Source: Prolixibacteraceae bacterium UBA1413 | GTDB lineage: Bacteria; Bacteroidota; Bacteroidia; Bacteroidales; Prolixibacteraceae | DNA: 64,000 bases | Direction: 5' to 3' | Assembly (NCBI GenBank): GCA_002304925.1 | Contig: DBPT01000006.1 | Span: forward strand, 186,001 to 250,000 | Shown: one piece after another, positions 42,826-51,315 of the stretch | Numbering within the stretch: position 1 is the stretch's first letter | How the letters are laid out: each line of letters starts with the position of its first letter | Program-made: the position numbers and the translations under genes | The notes under the pieces: model-generated | The model's input: only the letters and a program-made list of their open reading frames with translations | Database searches by the model: none | What the model was told of the DNA's origin: nothing

Positions 42826-44322
42826 TTAAGTTTCAGCCAGTATTTTTTCTCCCTTGGCGATTGCCTGTTCAATGGTTCCCACCATGCTGAAAGCAGCCTC
42901 CGGATATTGGTCCACTTCTCCGTCAAGGATCATATTGAATCCCTTGATGATATCGCCGATAGCCACCAACTCCCCGGGGGTCCCGGTAAATTGTTCAGCC
43001 ACGAAAAAAGGTTGGGAAAGAAAGCGCTGGACCCTCCTGGCCCTATGAACGACAATTTTATCTTCCTCCGACAGTTCCTCCATTCCCAGGATGGCGATGA
43101 TATCCTGTAATTCCTTATACCGCTGAAGAATTTGGATGACGCGCTGGGCGCACTGGTAATGTTCTTCACCTACCACGTCGGGGGTCAGGATCCGGGAGGT
43201 GGAGTCCAGTGGATCGATGGCCGGATAAATCCCGAGTTCTGTGATTTTCCGGCTCAGCACGGTGGTAGCGTCCAGGTGGGCAAAGGTAGTGGCAGGTGCC
43301 GGGTCGGTAAGGTCATCGGCGGGCACATACACCGCCTGAACCGATGTGATGGATCCGCTTTTGGTGGAGGTGATCCTCTCTTGCATAATTCCCATTTCAG
43401 TGGCCAGGGTGGGTTGGTATCCCACGGCCGAAGGCATGCGCCCCAGAAGGGCAGAGACTTCCGATCCGGCCTGGGTGAAACGGAACACATTGTCGATAAA
43501 AAAAAGGATGTCCTTTCCCCCCGAACCGTCACCGTCACGAAGACTTTCGGCAATCGTAAGTCCCGACAGCGCCACCCGGGCCCTTGCTCCGGGGGGCTCG
43601 TTCATTTGCCCGAACACAAGGGCAAGCCTCGATTTTTTCACCTCCTCATAGTCGACTTTCGACAGGTCCCAACTTCCCGCTTTCAGGGACTTTTTGAATT
43701 CCTCACCGTAATTAACGATTCCGGCTTCGATCATTTCCCTGAGCAGGTCATTCCCTTCCCGGGTCCGCTCGCCAACACCGGCAAAAACTGATAATCCGCT
43801 ATATGCCAAAGCAATATTATTAATAAGCTCCTGGATCAAAACGGTCTTGCCCACCCCGGCACCGCCGAACAATCCAATTTTCCCTCCTTTGGCATAAGGT
43901 TCTATCAGGTCGATCACCTTGATGCCTGTGAATAAAACCTGCGTTTCGGTGGTCAGGTTTTCATATTTTGGCGGATCATTGTGAATTTCCAGTCCGTCTT
44001 TGGGCAGCGGATCAAGACCATCTACCGGATTCCCCGTCACATTGAGCAATCGGCCCAGCGCAGCTTCCCCTTTCGGCATCCTGATAGGACTTCCGGTGGA
44101 AATTACCTCCATCCCCCTGCGAATTCCATCAGTGGCATCCATGGCAATGCACCTTACGGTATCCTCACCAATGTGCTGCTGACATTCAATGACCAGGTTC
44201 CCTTCATCCCTGATAATTTCCAGGGAATCATAGATGTTGGGAAGCGTGCTCCCTTCCTCCTCAAAACTTACATCAACCACCGGTCCAATCACCTGAACGA
44301 CTTTCCCTAAGTTTACCTTCAT
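42826..44322 (-). CDS. atpD: ATP synthase F1 beta subunit
   Basis: Catalytic subunit of F1, 498 aa from the ATG at 44322 (MKVNLGKVVQVIGPVVDVSF). The open frame reaches 23 codons further upstream, but those residues have no family character and cover the promoter-like sequence. Walker A is GLFGGAGVGKTVLI and the DELSEED-equivalent is MEELSEEDKIVVHRARR. Also present are VGERTREGNDLLREM and ALVFGQMNEPPGARARVALS. Pairing with atpC away from the rest of the ATP synthase genes is typical for Bacteroidota. Confidence 0.97.
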   Translation of the reverse strand: MKVNLGKVVQVIGPVVDVSFEEEGSTLPNIYDSLEIIRDEGNLVIECQQHIGEDTVRCIAMDATDGIRRGMEVISTGSPIRMPKGEAALGRLLNVTGNPVDGLDPLPKDGLEIHNDPPKYENLTTETQVLFTGIKVIDLIEPYAKGGKIGLFGGAGVGKTVLIQELINNIALAYSGLSVFAGVGERTREGNDLLREMIEAGIVNYGEEFKKSLKAGSWDLSKVDYEEVKKSRLALVFGQMNEPPGARARVALSGLTIAESLRDGDGSGGKDILFFIDNVFRFTQAGSEVSALLGRMPSAVGYQPTLATEMGIMQERITSTKSGSITSVQAVYVPADDLTDPAPATTFAHLDATTVLSRKITELGIYPAIDPLDSTSRILTPDVVGEEHYQCAQRVIQILQRYKELQDIIAILGMEELSEEDKIVVHRARRVQRFLSQPFFVAEQFTGTPGELVAIGDIIKGFNMILDGEVDQYPEAAFSMVGTIEQAIAKGEKILAET

Positions 44323-44348
44323 AAAATGAATATTTTGCCTGTTTTTAA

Positions 44349-44356
44349 CAAAATTA
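44349..44356 (-). promoter_or_regulatory. Candidate -7 element for atpD-atpC
   Basis: On the minus strand TAATTTTG matches TAnnTTTG, 27 bp before the atpD start codon. A second match, TAAATTTG, lies about 15 nt further upstream. Neither has a TTTG at the standard -33 spacing. Confidence 0.4.
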
Positions 44357-44416
44357 GGTGCAAACAAATTTAATGATTTCTCATTACGCAAAACAATTTA
44401 CGAAAAGGAGATTTTC

Positions 44417-45400
44417 CTAATGCTCCCTTTTGATCAGACTGCTGAAAAGCGCCAGGAGGGGTTCCTTCCTGAAAGACTCCTTTTTAAGCAACGAAAGTGT
44501 TGCTATCGCTTTGGAACTGTATTCCCCAATTTTTAGCAGGGTTTTTTCCTTAATCTGCAAATCGGCAAAAATAGATTGTATCGCTTTGATTTTACGATCC
44601 CCCGGCAGTTTATCCCTGCCGAGCCAGGAAATAAGTTCCTCCCGGCGGGTTCCCCGGGCAGATCTCAGTGCTTCGGTCAGTAGAAAGGTTTTCTTGTCGG
44701 CGAGAATATCTCCCCCGATTTTTTTCCCGAAAGTCGTCTCGTCGCCGGAAGTATCGAGATAGTCGTCCTGGAGCTGAAAAGCCAGCCCCAGGTTGATCCC
44801 GGCCTCATAAAGGAGATCAGCTTCCTCATCAGTGCTTCCCCCGAGCAATGCGCCCGATTTCAGGGAACATGCCATCAAAACGGCGGTTTTCAGCCTGATC
44901 ATCTCCAGATACTCCTCCACGGAAACATCCAGCCTTGCCTCGAAATCCATATCCATTTGCTGCCCTTCACATATTTCAACCGCCGTGCGGGTGAACAAGG
45001 CGATAACCTCCTCCAGTCTGTTGCTTTTCAACTCCATCAGAAGGCTATATGCCAGAAAGGCCATTGCATCGCCCGAAAGGATGGCATTGTTGTCACTGAA
45101 TCGGATATGTACGGTAGGCTGGTTCCTTCTGATTTCCGACTTGTCCATGATGTCGTCGTGAAGAAGGGTGAAATTATGGAATACCTCAATGGCAAGCGCC
45201 GCAGGCAGAGCTTCTTCGACATGATCTCCGAATATCTGGTATCCCACCAATACAAGGAGTGGCCTGAGTCGCTTGCCGCCGGCCTCCAAAGCATAACATA
45301 CAGGCGCGTACAAGTTTTCAGGGTGTTTATGTCTCCACTGCTGAAGATGGTTTTGTACCGCTCCTTCCACCAATGCTTTCAACTGGTCTGTGTCTTTCAT
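44417..45400 (-). CDS. Polyprenyl synthetase (trans-isoprenyl diphosphate synthase)
   Basis: 327 aa from the ATG at 45400 (MKDTDQLKALVEGAVQNHLQ). The frame is open 24 codons further, but that overlaps the upstream gene. First Asp-rich motif LLHDDIMDKSEIRRNQPTVH; second motif LAFQLQDDYLDTSGDE; and GGKRLRPLLVLVGYQIFG near the start. It condenses isopentenyl diphosphate units to geranylgeranyl or longer chains. Chain length cannot be fixed by eye. It begins 4 bp after the MMPL-type exporter gene, indicating cotranscription. Confidence 0.92.
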   Translation of the reverse strand: MKDTDQLKALVEGAVQNHLQQWRHKHPENLYAPVCYALEAGGKRLRPLLVLVGYQIFGDHVEEALPAALAIEVFHNFTLLHDDIMDKSEIRRNQPTVHIRFSDNNAILSGDAMAFLAYSLLMELKSNRLEEVIALFTRTAVEICEGQQMDMDFEARLDVSVEEYLEMIRLKTAVLMACSLKSGALLGGSTDEEADLLYEAGINLGLAFQLQDDYLDTSGDETTFGKKIGGDILADKKTFLLTEALRSARGTRREELISWLGRDKLPGDRKIKAIQSIFADLQIKEKTLLKIGEYSSKAIATLSLLKKESFRKEPLLALFSSLIKREH

Positions 45401-45404
45401 ATCC

Positions 45405-47804
45405 CTAAGTGTTATGGTTGAGTCCCCGTATGTGATTCTCTTCCTCGAGCTGCCTGATCTCTTCCTCCTCATTGTCTATTTCGATCAACGGGATTTCAAA
45501 ACTCGCTTTGCTGGTGAATTCTTCCAATCCGCTAAGCAACGAAGGAAGCAGGATGAGATTGGAAGTCACAGCCAGCAGGAGGGTAAGACTCACCAGCATT
45601 CCCATGGCCTGGGTGCCTCCGAATTTTGACAGGGAAAAAATGGCAAAACCAAAGAAAAGAACGGCACAAGTATAAATCATGCTCACACCCGTTTCCCGCA
45701 GCGCATAAACCACCGAACGGCGGATGTCCCAACCGTTCTGCTTCAACTCCAGCCTGTATTTGCTAAGAAAATGGATGGTGCTGTCAACTGAAATCCCAAA
45801 GGCAACGCTGAAAACCATAATTGTGGATGCCTTGATCGGGATATTGGCATACCCCATGATGCCGGCAGTAAGGAACAGGGGCAGGAGGTTGGGAATAACC
45901 GAAATGAAGATCATTTTTGAAGAAGAGAATAGTAGGGCCATTAAAAGCGAAATCAGCAGAATCGCCAGGCCCAGGCTGGAAAAGAGGTTATGCAACAGAT
46001 ATTGCGTTCCTTTGAAGGAAGTCACGCTCGACCCGGTGGCCACCACGCCGTAATCAGCGGGCGAAAATATGGAGTCTATATCTGCCTTGATCTGGTCATA
46101 CAGGATTTCCATTTTCCGGGAACCCACATCTTTGATCCGGTAGCTTATCCGGGTGACCTGCCGGGCACTGTCCAAAAAAGAATGCAGAAGTCCGGCATTG
46201 TCATTCTCCCGGAGGGCATACGACAGGATGAAACCCCGTTCGTAATTGTTGGGAAGGGCATAATAGCCGGGATCGCCATAGTAAAAAGACTGTTTTGAAA
46301 ACTTCAGCAGGTTGAGGATAGAAAGAGGGGGCGACAATTCGGGGTATTCCGCGAGCTTCTGCTCCAGACGGTCCATTTTCTGAAAAGTGGATGCCTGCAT
46401 GACCCCGCCGGTTTTTTTCGTGTCGACCATGACTTCAAAAGGCATCAACCCGTGAAAATTGTGTTCGAAGAACTTAAGATCCTGGTAAACAGGGTCACTT
46501 TTGATAATATCATCCACGATAAAGCCTGAATTCTTCATCATGGTGATCCCGGCAATCCCTGCCGCCAGCAACAACAATGCGCCGACATAGACGGCCTTGC
46601 GGTGGTACTTTGTGATCAGGATCAACCGGTCAATTACACGAGTCATAAACCGGCTGTCGAGGTATTTGAGATGCCGGGTAGAGGGGGGCCTGACAAAAGT
46701 GTAAATGACAGGGATTAAAATGAGCGTCAAAATGAAAAGGCTGATGATATTCAGGGAGGCGATGATCCCGAACTCACGCATTATCTGACTTTTGGTGACC
46801 ACCAGCGTGGCAAAGCCGGCGGCGGTGGTCAGGTTGGTCATCAGCGTTGCAGTACCGATCCTGATGATCACCCGCTGCAAAGCCTTGATCTTATTGCTGT
46901 ACTGCGCAAACTCGAAGTTGTACTTGTTCAGCATGTAAATGCTGTTCTCCATGCCGATAATAATCAGCAGGGGAGGTATCATGCCTGTAAGAAGGGTGAT
47001 CTTATACCCCAGAAGCGCCATCATTCCCAGGGACCAGATCACCTGGATCATGACAATGAATAAGGGAATGATTACCGCCTTGAAAGAGTGGAAAAAAATA
47101 TAGAGAAAAACAATGCAGACAAAAAGGGCAAGGATGCTGAAGAAGTAAATCTCCTTTTTGATATTCATGGAAGTAACCACCCTGATATAGGGCAATCCCG
47201 AATAATGGAGTTTTAAATTGCTCTCTTTCTCAAACGTATTCCCTATCCGCCTGACAGACCTGATCAAATTCTCGCGCTGGCTGTTCCGCATCTTGTCTTT
47301 GTTGACGGTAATGGCCAACAGGAAAGTCTGCGCAGTGTCGTTATAGAGAATATCCCTGTAAAACGGCAGGTTTCTGAATTTGGTCGCCAGTGAGTCCAGC
47401 TGTTCCTGACCCTCAATTTCTTTGGGAAAGAGGGGTCTGATGATGAACTTGTTATTGACGGTATCCCTTAACAAATTATAACTGTTGGAGAGGGAGAGAA
47501 GGTTCTCAACCCCGTCAACGGCCCCCAGGCGGATGCACAGCTCCTGCCACCTGCGGAAATGGTCAATGTCGAAAAAATCAGGATCCCTGACGCCCAGGAT
47601 GATCAGGTTTCCCTCTTCCCCGAAAACCTCCGTAAAACTGATATAATCGGTATACGCCTTATCTTTCTGAGGTAGGAGGGGTGCAGGTTCGTACGACATT
47701 TCAACCTGCCGGGCATGGTACCCGAAAAACAGGGTGATCAGCAGCAGAATTCCTAAAAGAGCATATTTATTGCGTAGGATGATGCGGGAAACCTTGATCC
47801 ACAT
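45405..47804 (-). CDS. MMPL/HpnN-like RND-superfamily exporter
   Basis: 799 aa in two similar halves, each with one TM helix, a large extracytoplasmic loop and five TM helices. The start is MWIKVSRIILRNKYALLGIL. The TM4 motifs are IPPLLIIIGMENSIYMLNKY in the first half and VFSVAFGISVDSTIHFLSKY in the second. It lacks the AcrB-type porter length and resembles lipid exporters such as HpnN and MmpL. The C-terminus is acidic. Operon position directly before a polyprenyl synthetase suggests, without proof, an isoprenoid or other lipid cargo. Confidence 0.85.
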   Translation of the reverse strand: MWIKVSRIILRNKYALLGILLLITLFFGYHARQVEMSYEPAPLLPQKDKAYTDYISFTEVFGEEGNLIILGVRDPDFFDIDHFRRWQELCIRLGAVDGVENLLSLSNSYNLLRDTVNNKFIIRPLFPKEIEGQEQLDSLATKFRNLPFYRDILYNDTAQTFLLAITVNKDKMRNSQRENLIRSVRRIGNTFEKESNLKLHYSGLPYIRVVTSMNIKKEIYFFSILALFVCIVFLYIFFHSFKAVIIPLFIVMIQVIWSLGMMALLGYKITLLTGMIPPLLIIIGMENSIYMLNKYNFEFAQYSNKIKALQRVIIRIGTATLMTNLTTAAGFATLVVTKSQIMREFGIIASLNIISLFILTLILIPVIYTFVRPPSTRHLKYLDSRFMTRVIDRLILITKYHRKAVYVGALLLLAAGIAGITMMKNSGFIVDDIIKSDPVYQDLKFFEHNFHGLMPFEVMVDTKKTGGVMQASTFQKMDRLEQKLAEYPELSPPLSILNLLKFSKQSFYYGDPGYYALPNNYERGFILSYALRENDNAGLLHSFLDSARQVTRISYRIKDVGSRKMEILYDQIKADIDSIFSPADYGVVATGSSVTSFKGTQYLLHNLFSSLGLAILLISLLMALLFSSSKMIFISVIPNLLPLFLTAGIMGYANIPIKASTIMVFSVAFGISVDSTIHFLSKYRLELKQNGWDIRRSVVYALRETGVSMIYTCAVLFFGFAIFSLSKFGGTQAMGMLVSLTLLLAVTSNLILLPSLLSGLEEFTSKASFEIPLIEIDNEEEEIRQLEEENHIRGLNHNT

Positions 47805-47829
47805 AATGTAATAACCACAAAACAGGGGG

Positions 47830-47860
47830 CGAAAATACCATATTTCTGTGATTCACGAAA
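47830..47860 (-). promoter_or_regulatory. Candidate promoter of the MMPL exporter-polyprenyl synthetase operon
   Basis: On the minus strand TTTC (47857-47860), exactly 19 nt and TATTTTCG (47830-47837): one mismatch in each box of the Bacteroidota consensus. It lies 26 bp before the start codon. The rest of the 288-bp gap up to tRNA-Arg holds only the tRNA terminator hairpin. Confidence 0.45.
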
Positions 47861-48021
47861 TTATTTCGGGTCGTTGATTTTGACCGGAGTTATTAACATT
47901 CTGCCATAACAGGCAGCGGAATGGCTGGAAACCCACGTACCTTCAGCAATGAGCGTACTGATACGCCGTCTCCCGCAGCAAGTCACATCAAAACGTGATC
48001 TGATGTTTGGAATACACGAAA

Positions 48022-48049
48022 GAAGCCGCCCCGGTTAAGAAGCGGCTTC
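48022..48049 (-). terminator. Terminator downstream of tRNA-Arg
   Basis: GAAGCCGC (48022-48029) pairs with GCGGCTTC (48042-48049). On the minus strand the hairpin is followed by TTTCG. It lies about 43 nt past the tRNA 3' end. The T tract is short. Confidence 0.65.
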
Positions 48050-48092
48050 TCTTTCAGAAAACCATTCGCTGCCTGAAAATCAGATTTTGCGG

Positions 48093-48164
48093 TAGCCCCA
48101 CCGGGAATCGAACCTGGATTTACGGTTTAGGAAACCGCCGTTCTATCCATTGAACTATGAGGCC
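48093..48164 (-). tRNA. tRNA-Arg (anticodon CCT)
   Basis: On the minus strand the acceptor GGCCTCA pairs with TGGGGCT (two G-T wobbles) with discriminator A. The anticodon loop contains CCT in GCGGTTTCCTAAACCGT, and the T arm is in CCAGGTTCGATTCCCGG. CCA is not encoded. A promoter lies just upstream. Confidence 0.93.
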
Positions 48165-48177
48165 ATCTTATGCGGGG

Positions 48178-48209
48178 CAAAAATAGGAAATAATGCTTTT
48201 GCCACCAAG
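48178..48209 (-). promoter_or_regulatory. Promoter of tRNA-Arg
   Basis: On the minus strand CTTG (48206-48209), 20 nt and TATTTTTG (48178-48185), one mismatch from the Bacteroidota consensus. It lies 13 bp before the tRNA 5' end. Confidence 0.65.
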
Positions 48210-48279
48210 GCCCCTTTGAAATATTTCCTGAGGGGCACTATAACCCGGCAATCGGCGGAACCCCTCCCTGATCTTCCCG

Positions 48280-48945
48280 TCACTTCCTTGTGCCGGTCGT
48301 ATTGGAAAGAATGGCTTTATAGTAATCCAAATCCTTTATCAGAACGGGCTCATAAATTGTTTTTCTGAACTTCAGCTGATTTACAAATGCCCTCAGATGG
48401 TTTTCGGAGCCTGCGAGAATATTGGTGAATACCCGTTTTACAGATGCATTCCCGGCCGATTGAAGCTCATCCTGCAAATCCAGGATGTCAGTCTCCTCCA
48501 CCAGGGCACCAGCTTTTAAAGCACCGGTAAGCGATTCTTTACCCATTTCCACAAGCTGACTGTAAAGCCGGGCAATCTCAGGGTTAACGAATTCTCCGGG
48601 TTTGTCCGTGCCATTGTATTTCAGGCCAAATGCCTTAACCAGGCTTCCTACCGCTTGCATGTGGACATTCTCACTCTTCGAAATGTTTTTAAATACCGGG
48701 ATCTTGTACATTTTGTAGAATTCAGCATAGAGATCCCGGGCCATTTTCTCCTCATCGTACATGAACAGAATTGCCGCAGCCTCTTCTCCGGTGATCGTTC
48801 CGCTCACCGGGCAACCAGCCGCCAGTTCTCCTATTTTCATTTCATTGAGCAATTCATCTGTACCTGTCATTTCTTCAGAGCAGGAAAACCCAAACATCGC
48901 GGTTGCCAGCAACGTAAAAACCGTAAAAATAAATCTCGTTTTCAT
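48280..48945 (-). CDS. DUF2202 ferritin-like lipoprotein
   Basis: 221 aa. The N-terminal lipoprotein signal MKTRFIFTVFTLLATAMFGF leads to the lipobox SC. The DUF2202 domain follows, with EEAAAILFMYDEEKMARDLY and later SENVHMQAVGSLVKAFGL and SENHLRAFVNQL, spaced acidic/His residues on a four-helix bundle as in ferritin-like folds. Function unknown; metal binding is plausible. It is the last gene of a minus-strand stress cluster led by an ECF sigma factor, 49 bp after the Spy-like gene. Confidence 0.85.
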   Translation of the reverse strand: MKTRFIFTVFTLLATAMFGFSCSEEMTGTDELLNEMKIGELAAGCPVSGTITGEEAAAILFMYDEEKMARDLYAEFYKMYKIPVFKNISKSENVHMQAVGSLVKAFGLKYNGTDKPGEFVNPEIARLYSQLVEMGKESLTGALKAGALVEETDILDLQDELQSAGNASVKRVFTNILAGSENHLRAFVNQLKFRKTIYEPVLIKDLDYYKAILSNTTGTRK

Positions 48946-48994
48946 GGTTATCTCAAATTTCTGATTTTTTAACCATTTACTATTTTCTTATTTC

Positions 48995-49426
48995 TTACCG
49001 GTTCCAGCCTCTTCCCCGGCGTCCAAAACCAGCCTGGCCTGCTCCCGGCCGGTAACCTGCCCTTCCATACTGTCCTCTTCCCGGCCGGATCTGCATATTA
49101 TCGAAAACAGCCTTCTGTTCCTCATTGAGCAAGGCACGGACCTTTCCGCGGTGAGCGGCCACCTTTTCATCTACCAGGTTCTGATAAGCCTCACGGGTTG
49201 TATAATTTCCCGATTTCCTGCGTTCCGCCCGCATGGCATCCATATCAGCCCTGTGCGCTTTCTCCAGCGCCGTGATTTCTGTACGTTGCTTTTCAGTCAA
49301 TCCGGGCAAATTGTCACAACAGAAATAACTTCCTGATCTGTTTCCCCGCTGGGCCAAGGCCTCAACACTGGTCAGCATTATGACGGCTGCAATCAGTGCC
49401 GCCATGCTTAAATTTTTCCTTTTCAT
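48995..49426 (-). CDS. Spy/CpxP-like periplasmic protein
   Basis: 143 aa with a signal peptide (MKRKNLSMAALIAAVIMLTS, cleavage near ALAQ). Two helices follow, with the LTEKQRTEITALEKAHRADM and LLNEEQKAVFDNM segments matching the LTxxQ repeats of the Spy/CpxP family. The C-terminus is Gly/Arg-rich (GRRGRGWNR). A CC pair near residue 36 is unusual. The family members are ATP-independent periplasmic chaperones or metal-stress proteins. It lies 96 bp downstream of the membrane-anchored sensor-like gene. Confidence 0.8.
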   Translation of the reverse strand: MKRKNLSMAALIAAVIMLTSVEALAQRGNRSGSYFCCDNLPGLTEKQRTEITALEKAHRADMDAMRAERRKSGNYTTREAYQNLVDEKVAAHRGKVRALLNEEQKAVFDNMQIRPGRGQYGRAGYRPGAGQAGFGRRGRGWNR

Positions 49427-49522
49427 AGCTTTTCTCTTTAATAATTATTAATTAATATTAGTACATTAAAATTTCCTGATACGGAAAAGTTGGGGCACGA
49501 TCGTCCACAGATCATGGCCTCC

Positions 49523-50086
49523 TTAATCCCCCCGTTGTCTGCCCCATCTCATCCGGCGCCCCTGCTGAACGGGTTCGTCTCCCTCACGTTGGACCATTTC
49601 CATAAAAATGGCGTTGAGTTTTTCCTTTTGATTCTCATTACATACCTCCCGCATGCGCAGGTAAAATTCAGCAGTCAGCCTTTTAAGTTCCTCATGTCTT
49701 TCACCGATGGTCCGGTTGATCCCGTTCAGCCGGAGCGTGTCGGGTTGCGGTCCGGTCATTTCACGGACCATGTCAACCCTCAGAAGATCCAGATCACGGG
49801 CAATCCTATTGGTTTTACGGTTGTAGTCCTGGTTGGCTTCCCTGAAGACATTCATCTGTTCATGTGTCAAATCCAGTCTTTCCCGGAAAAAACTGGCGCC
49901 CTGTTCCGCTTTCGCAGCTGACTCTGCCACGCCGCTCCCCTCCGCACTCTTCTGTTCTGTTCCGGCAGGTGACACAGCTTTCGTTTTCCGGGCATGGTAA
50001 ACCAAGGATCCAACGGTGGCCAGGTTCATGGCGAAAAGAATGACCACCAGCCACACCAGTATGCGGTATTTTTTTTCTGTAATCAT
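49523..50086 (-). CDS. Membrane-anchored Spy/CnrX-like heavy-metal-resistance protein
   Basis: 187 aa. One TM anchor (about residues 10-30, ILVWLVVILFAMNLATVGSL) is followed by an Ala/Glu/Ser linker. The periplasmic four-helix part has FFRERLDLTHEQMNVFREAN and, later, MREVCNENQKEKLNAIFMEM, the pattern of the heavy-metal-resistance/CnrX family. Position between an anti-sigma gene (4 bp) and a Spy-like gene suggests it senses periplasmic stress or metal for the sigma system, as CnrX does for CnrH. That function is inferred. Confidence 0.75.
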   Translation of the reverse strand: MITEKKYRILVWLVVILFAMNLATVGSLVYHARKTKAVSPAGTEQKSAEGSGVAESAAKAEQGASFFRERLDLTHEQMNVFREANQDYNRKTNRIARDLDLLRVDMVREMTGPQPDTLRLNGINRTIGERHEELKRLTAEFYLRMREVCNENQKEKLNAIFMEMVQREGDEPVQQGRRMRWGRQRGD

Positions 50087-50090
50087 GGTC

Positions 50091-50513
50091 TTAATTCATC
50101 AGAAAGTTTTCTATCGGTTCTGTTTCCAGTTCATTGATCCAGGGGACGAATCGCTCAGCAGTCAGGCGGTCCCTGCTTCCGGGATTCAGGGTGCTTCCCA
50201 GCCTGATGCCGCTATAAATGCCCAGCAAAAGAAGGAGCGAAAAGAAGGCAGGCTGTAATAATACCCTCCAGGAAGAGTTCGCTGTGGTTGCAGTAACGCT
50301 TTCCAACCGGGCCTTTACCCTCGTGAAAAAGAAGGGTGCGGGTTCAACCCGGTACTCTTCCGCAGCCAGGAAATAATTGTCGCGCAAAAATTCAGCAAAC
50401 CCCCGGCACTCCTTGCACTCGTCAAGGTGCCGCTCCACCCCGGCCTGGGCTTCCGGCCCGAGGGTCCCCTCAAGGTAAGCGGTCAAATCTCTGAAACATT
50501 TCCAGCATTTCAT
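50091..50513 (-). CDS. Anti-sigma factor with zinc-finger (zf-HC2) domain
   Basis: 140 aa. The N-terminal part has the HC2 zinc-binding pattern (YLEGTLGPEAQAGVERHLDE followed by CKECRGF), preceded by MKCWKCF. One TM helix lies near residues 87-104 (LQPAFFSLLLLLGIYSGI), with a short periplasmic tail. Such proteins hold their cognate ECF sigma factor inactive at the membrane. It lies 48 bp downstream of the sigma gene and 4 bp upstream of the CnrX-like gene. Confidence 0.85.
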   Translation of the reverse strand: MKCWKCFRDLTAYLEGTLGPEAQAGVERHLDECKECRGFAEFLRDNYFLAAEEYRVEPAPFFFTRVKARLESVTATTANSSWRVLLQPAFFSLLLLLGIYSGIRLGSTLNPGSRDRLTAERFVPWINELETEPIENFLMN

Positions 50514-50561
50514 GGTTTTTCCATTTTTATATGTGACATCAAAAACATAAAAATCCTTCGT

Positions 50562-51137
50562 TTACAGACACTCCTTTTTGTAACAATTCCACAATTTTTT
50601 CTGAAGGTTAACCTTCGCCCGGTGCAGAAGCGATTCCACAGAAGAAATTGTCTGACCCGTCACCTCCGCAATTTCCTGATATGACAATTCCTCAAATTTA
50701 TTGAGCAGAAAGACGGTTTTCTGCCTTTCAGGCAACGCATCAATGGCCGCATGGAGTTTCTGCATCCGCTGTTTCTTCTCCAAGGCCGCATGCGGCATGC
50801 TTTCCCCGGAACCGTACACGGACTCTTCACTTTTTCCGTTAAAAAGCATTTCAAAAGGTTGCAACCACCGGCTTCTGCTTCTCTTCCGCAAGTGATTGAG
50901 TGATTTGTTGATGGCAATGCGGTAGATCCAGGTTGACAGTTTTGAATCGGTCCTGAAGTTCTTCACCGACCGGTAAACTTCCACGAAAACCTCCTGTGCA
51001 ATGTCTTCCGCGTCTTCGCGGTGATGCAGCATACCCATACAAGTGCGGAAAACCTGCGTCTGATAACGATCGACCACCTCCCTGAAGACCTTTTCATCTC
51101 CCGACTGTAACCCCCGTATGATCTCTTCTTCCGTCAC
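50562..51137 (-). CDS. ECF-type RNA polymerase sigma factor
   Basis: 191 aa from a GTG at 51137 (TEEEIIRGLQSGDEKVFREV follows). An ATG 16 codons earlier is in frame, but its extra residues are not sigma-like. Region 2 includes EDAEDIAQEVFVEVYRSVKN and the Trp-containing DSKLSTWIYRIAINKSLNHL. Region 4 includes LPERQKTVFLLNKFEELSYQ and the helix-turn-helix EIAEVTGQTISSVESLLHRA. It heads the anti-sigma/CnrX/Spy/DUF2202 cluster and probably activates it. It is divergent from mutA. Confidence 0.9.
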   Translation of the reverse strand: MTEEEIIRGLQSGDEKVFREVVDRYQTQVFRTCMGMLHHREDAEDIAQEVFVEVYRSVKNFRTDSKLSTWIYRIAINKSLNHLRKRSRSRWLQPFEMLFNGKSEESVYGSGESMPHAALEKKQRMQKLHAAIDALPERQKTVFLLNKFEELSYQEIAEVTGQTISSVESLLHRAKVNLQKKLWNCYKKECL

Positions 51138-51290
51138 TCTGAGAATTTGAACATGTAATTTAATAATAAGACACCGGAAACCCATAAATCCAGCGCAAAA
51201 AAACAGATCAGATCTGATGAATTGATCCTCAAAATATTACCAATGGATAAAATAGCTGATGACAATCAGATTCCCGGAACTTTAAATGGT

Positions 51291-51298
51291 TAATTTTG
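51291..51298 (+). promoter_or_regulatory. Candidate -7 element for mutAB
   Basis: TAATTTTG matches TAnnTTTG. Transcription would begin near 51305, immediately before leader copy C at 51316, which supports the element being at the very 5' end of the mutAB mRNA. No clear -33 box is seen. Confidence 0.45.
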
Positions 51299-51315
51299 TA
51301 GTTTTATTTTCATGA

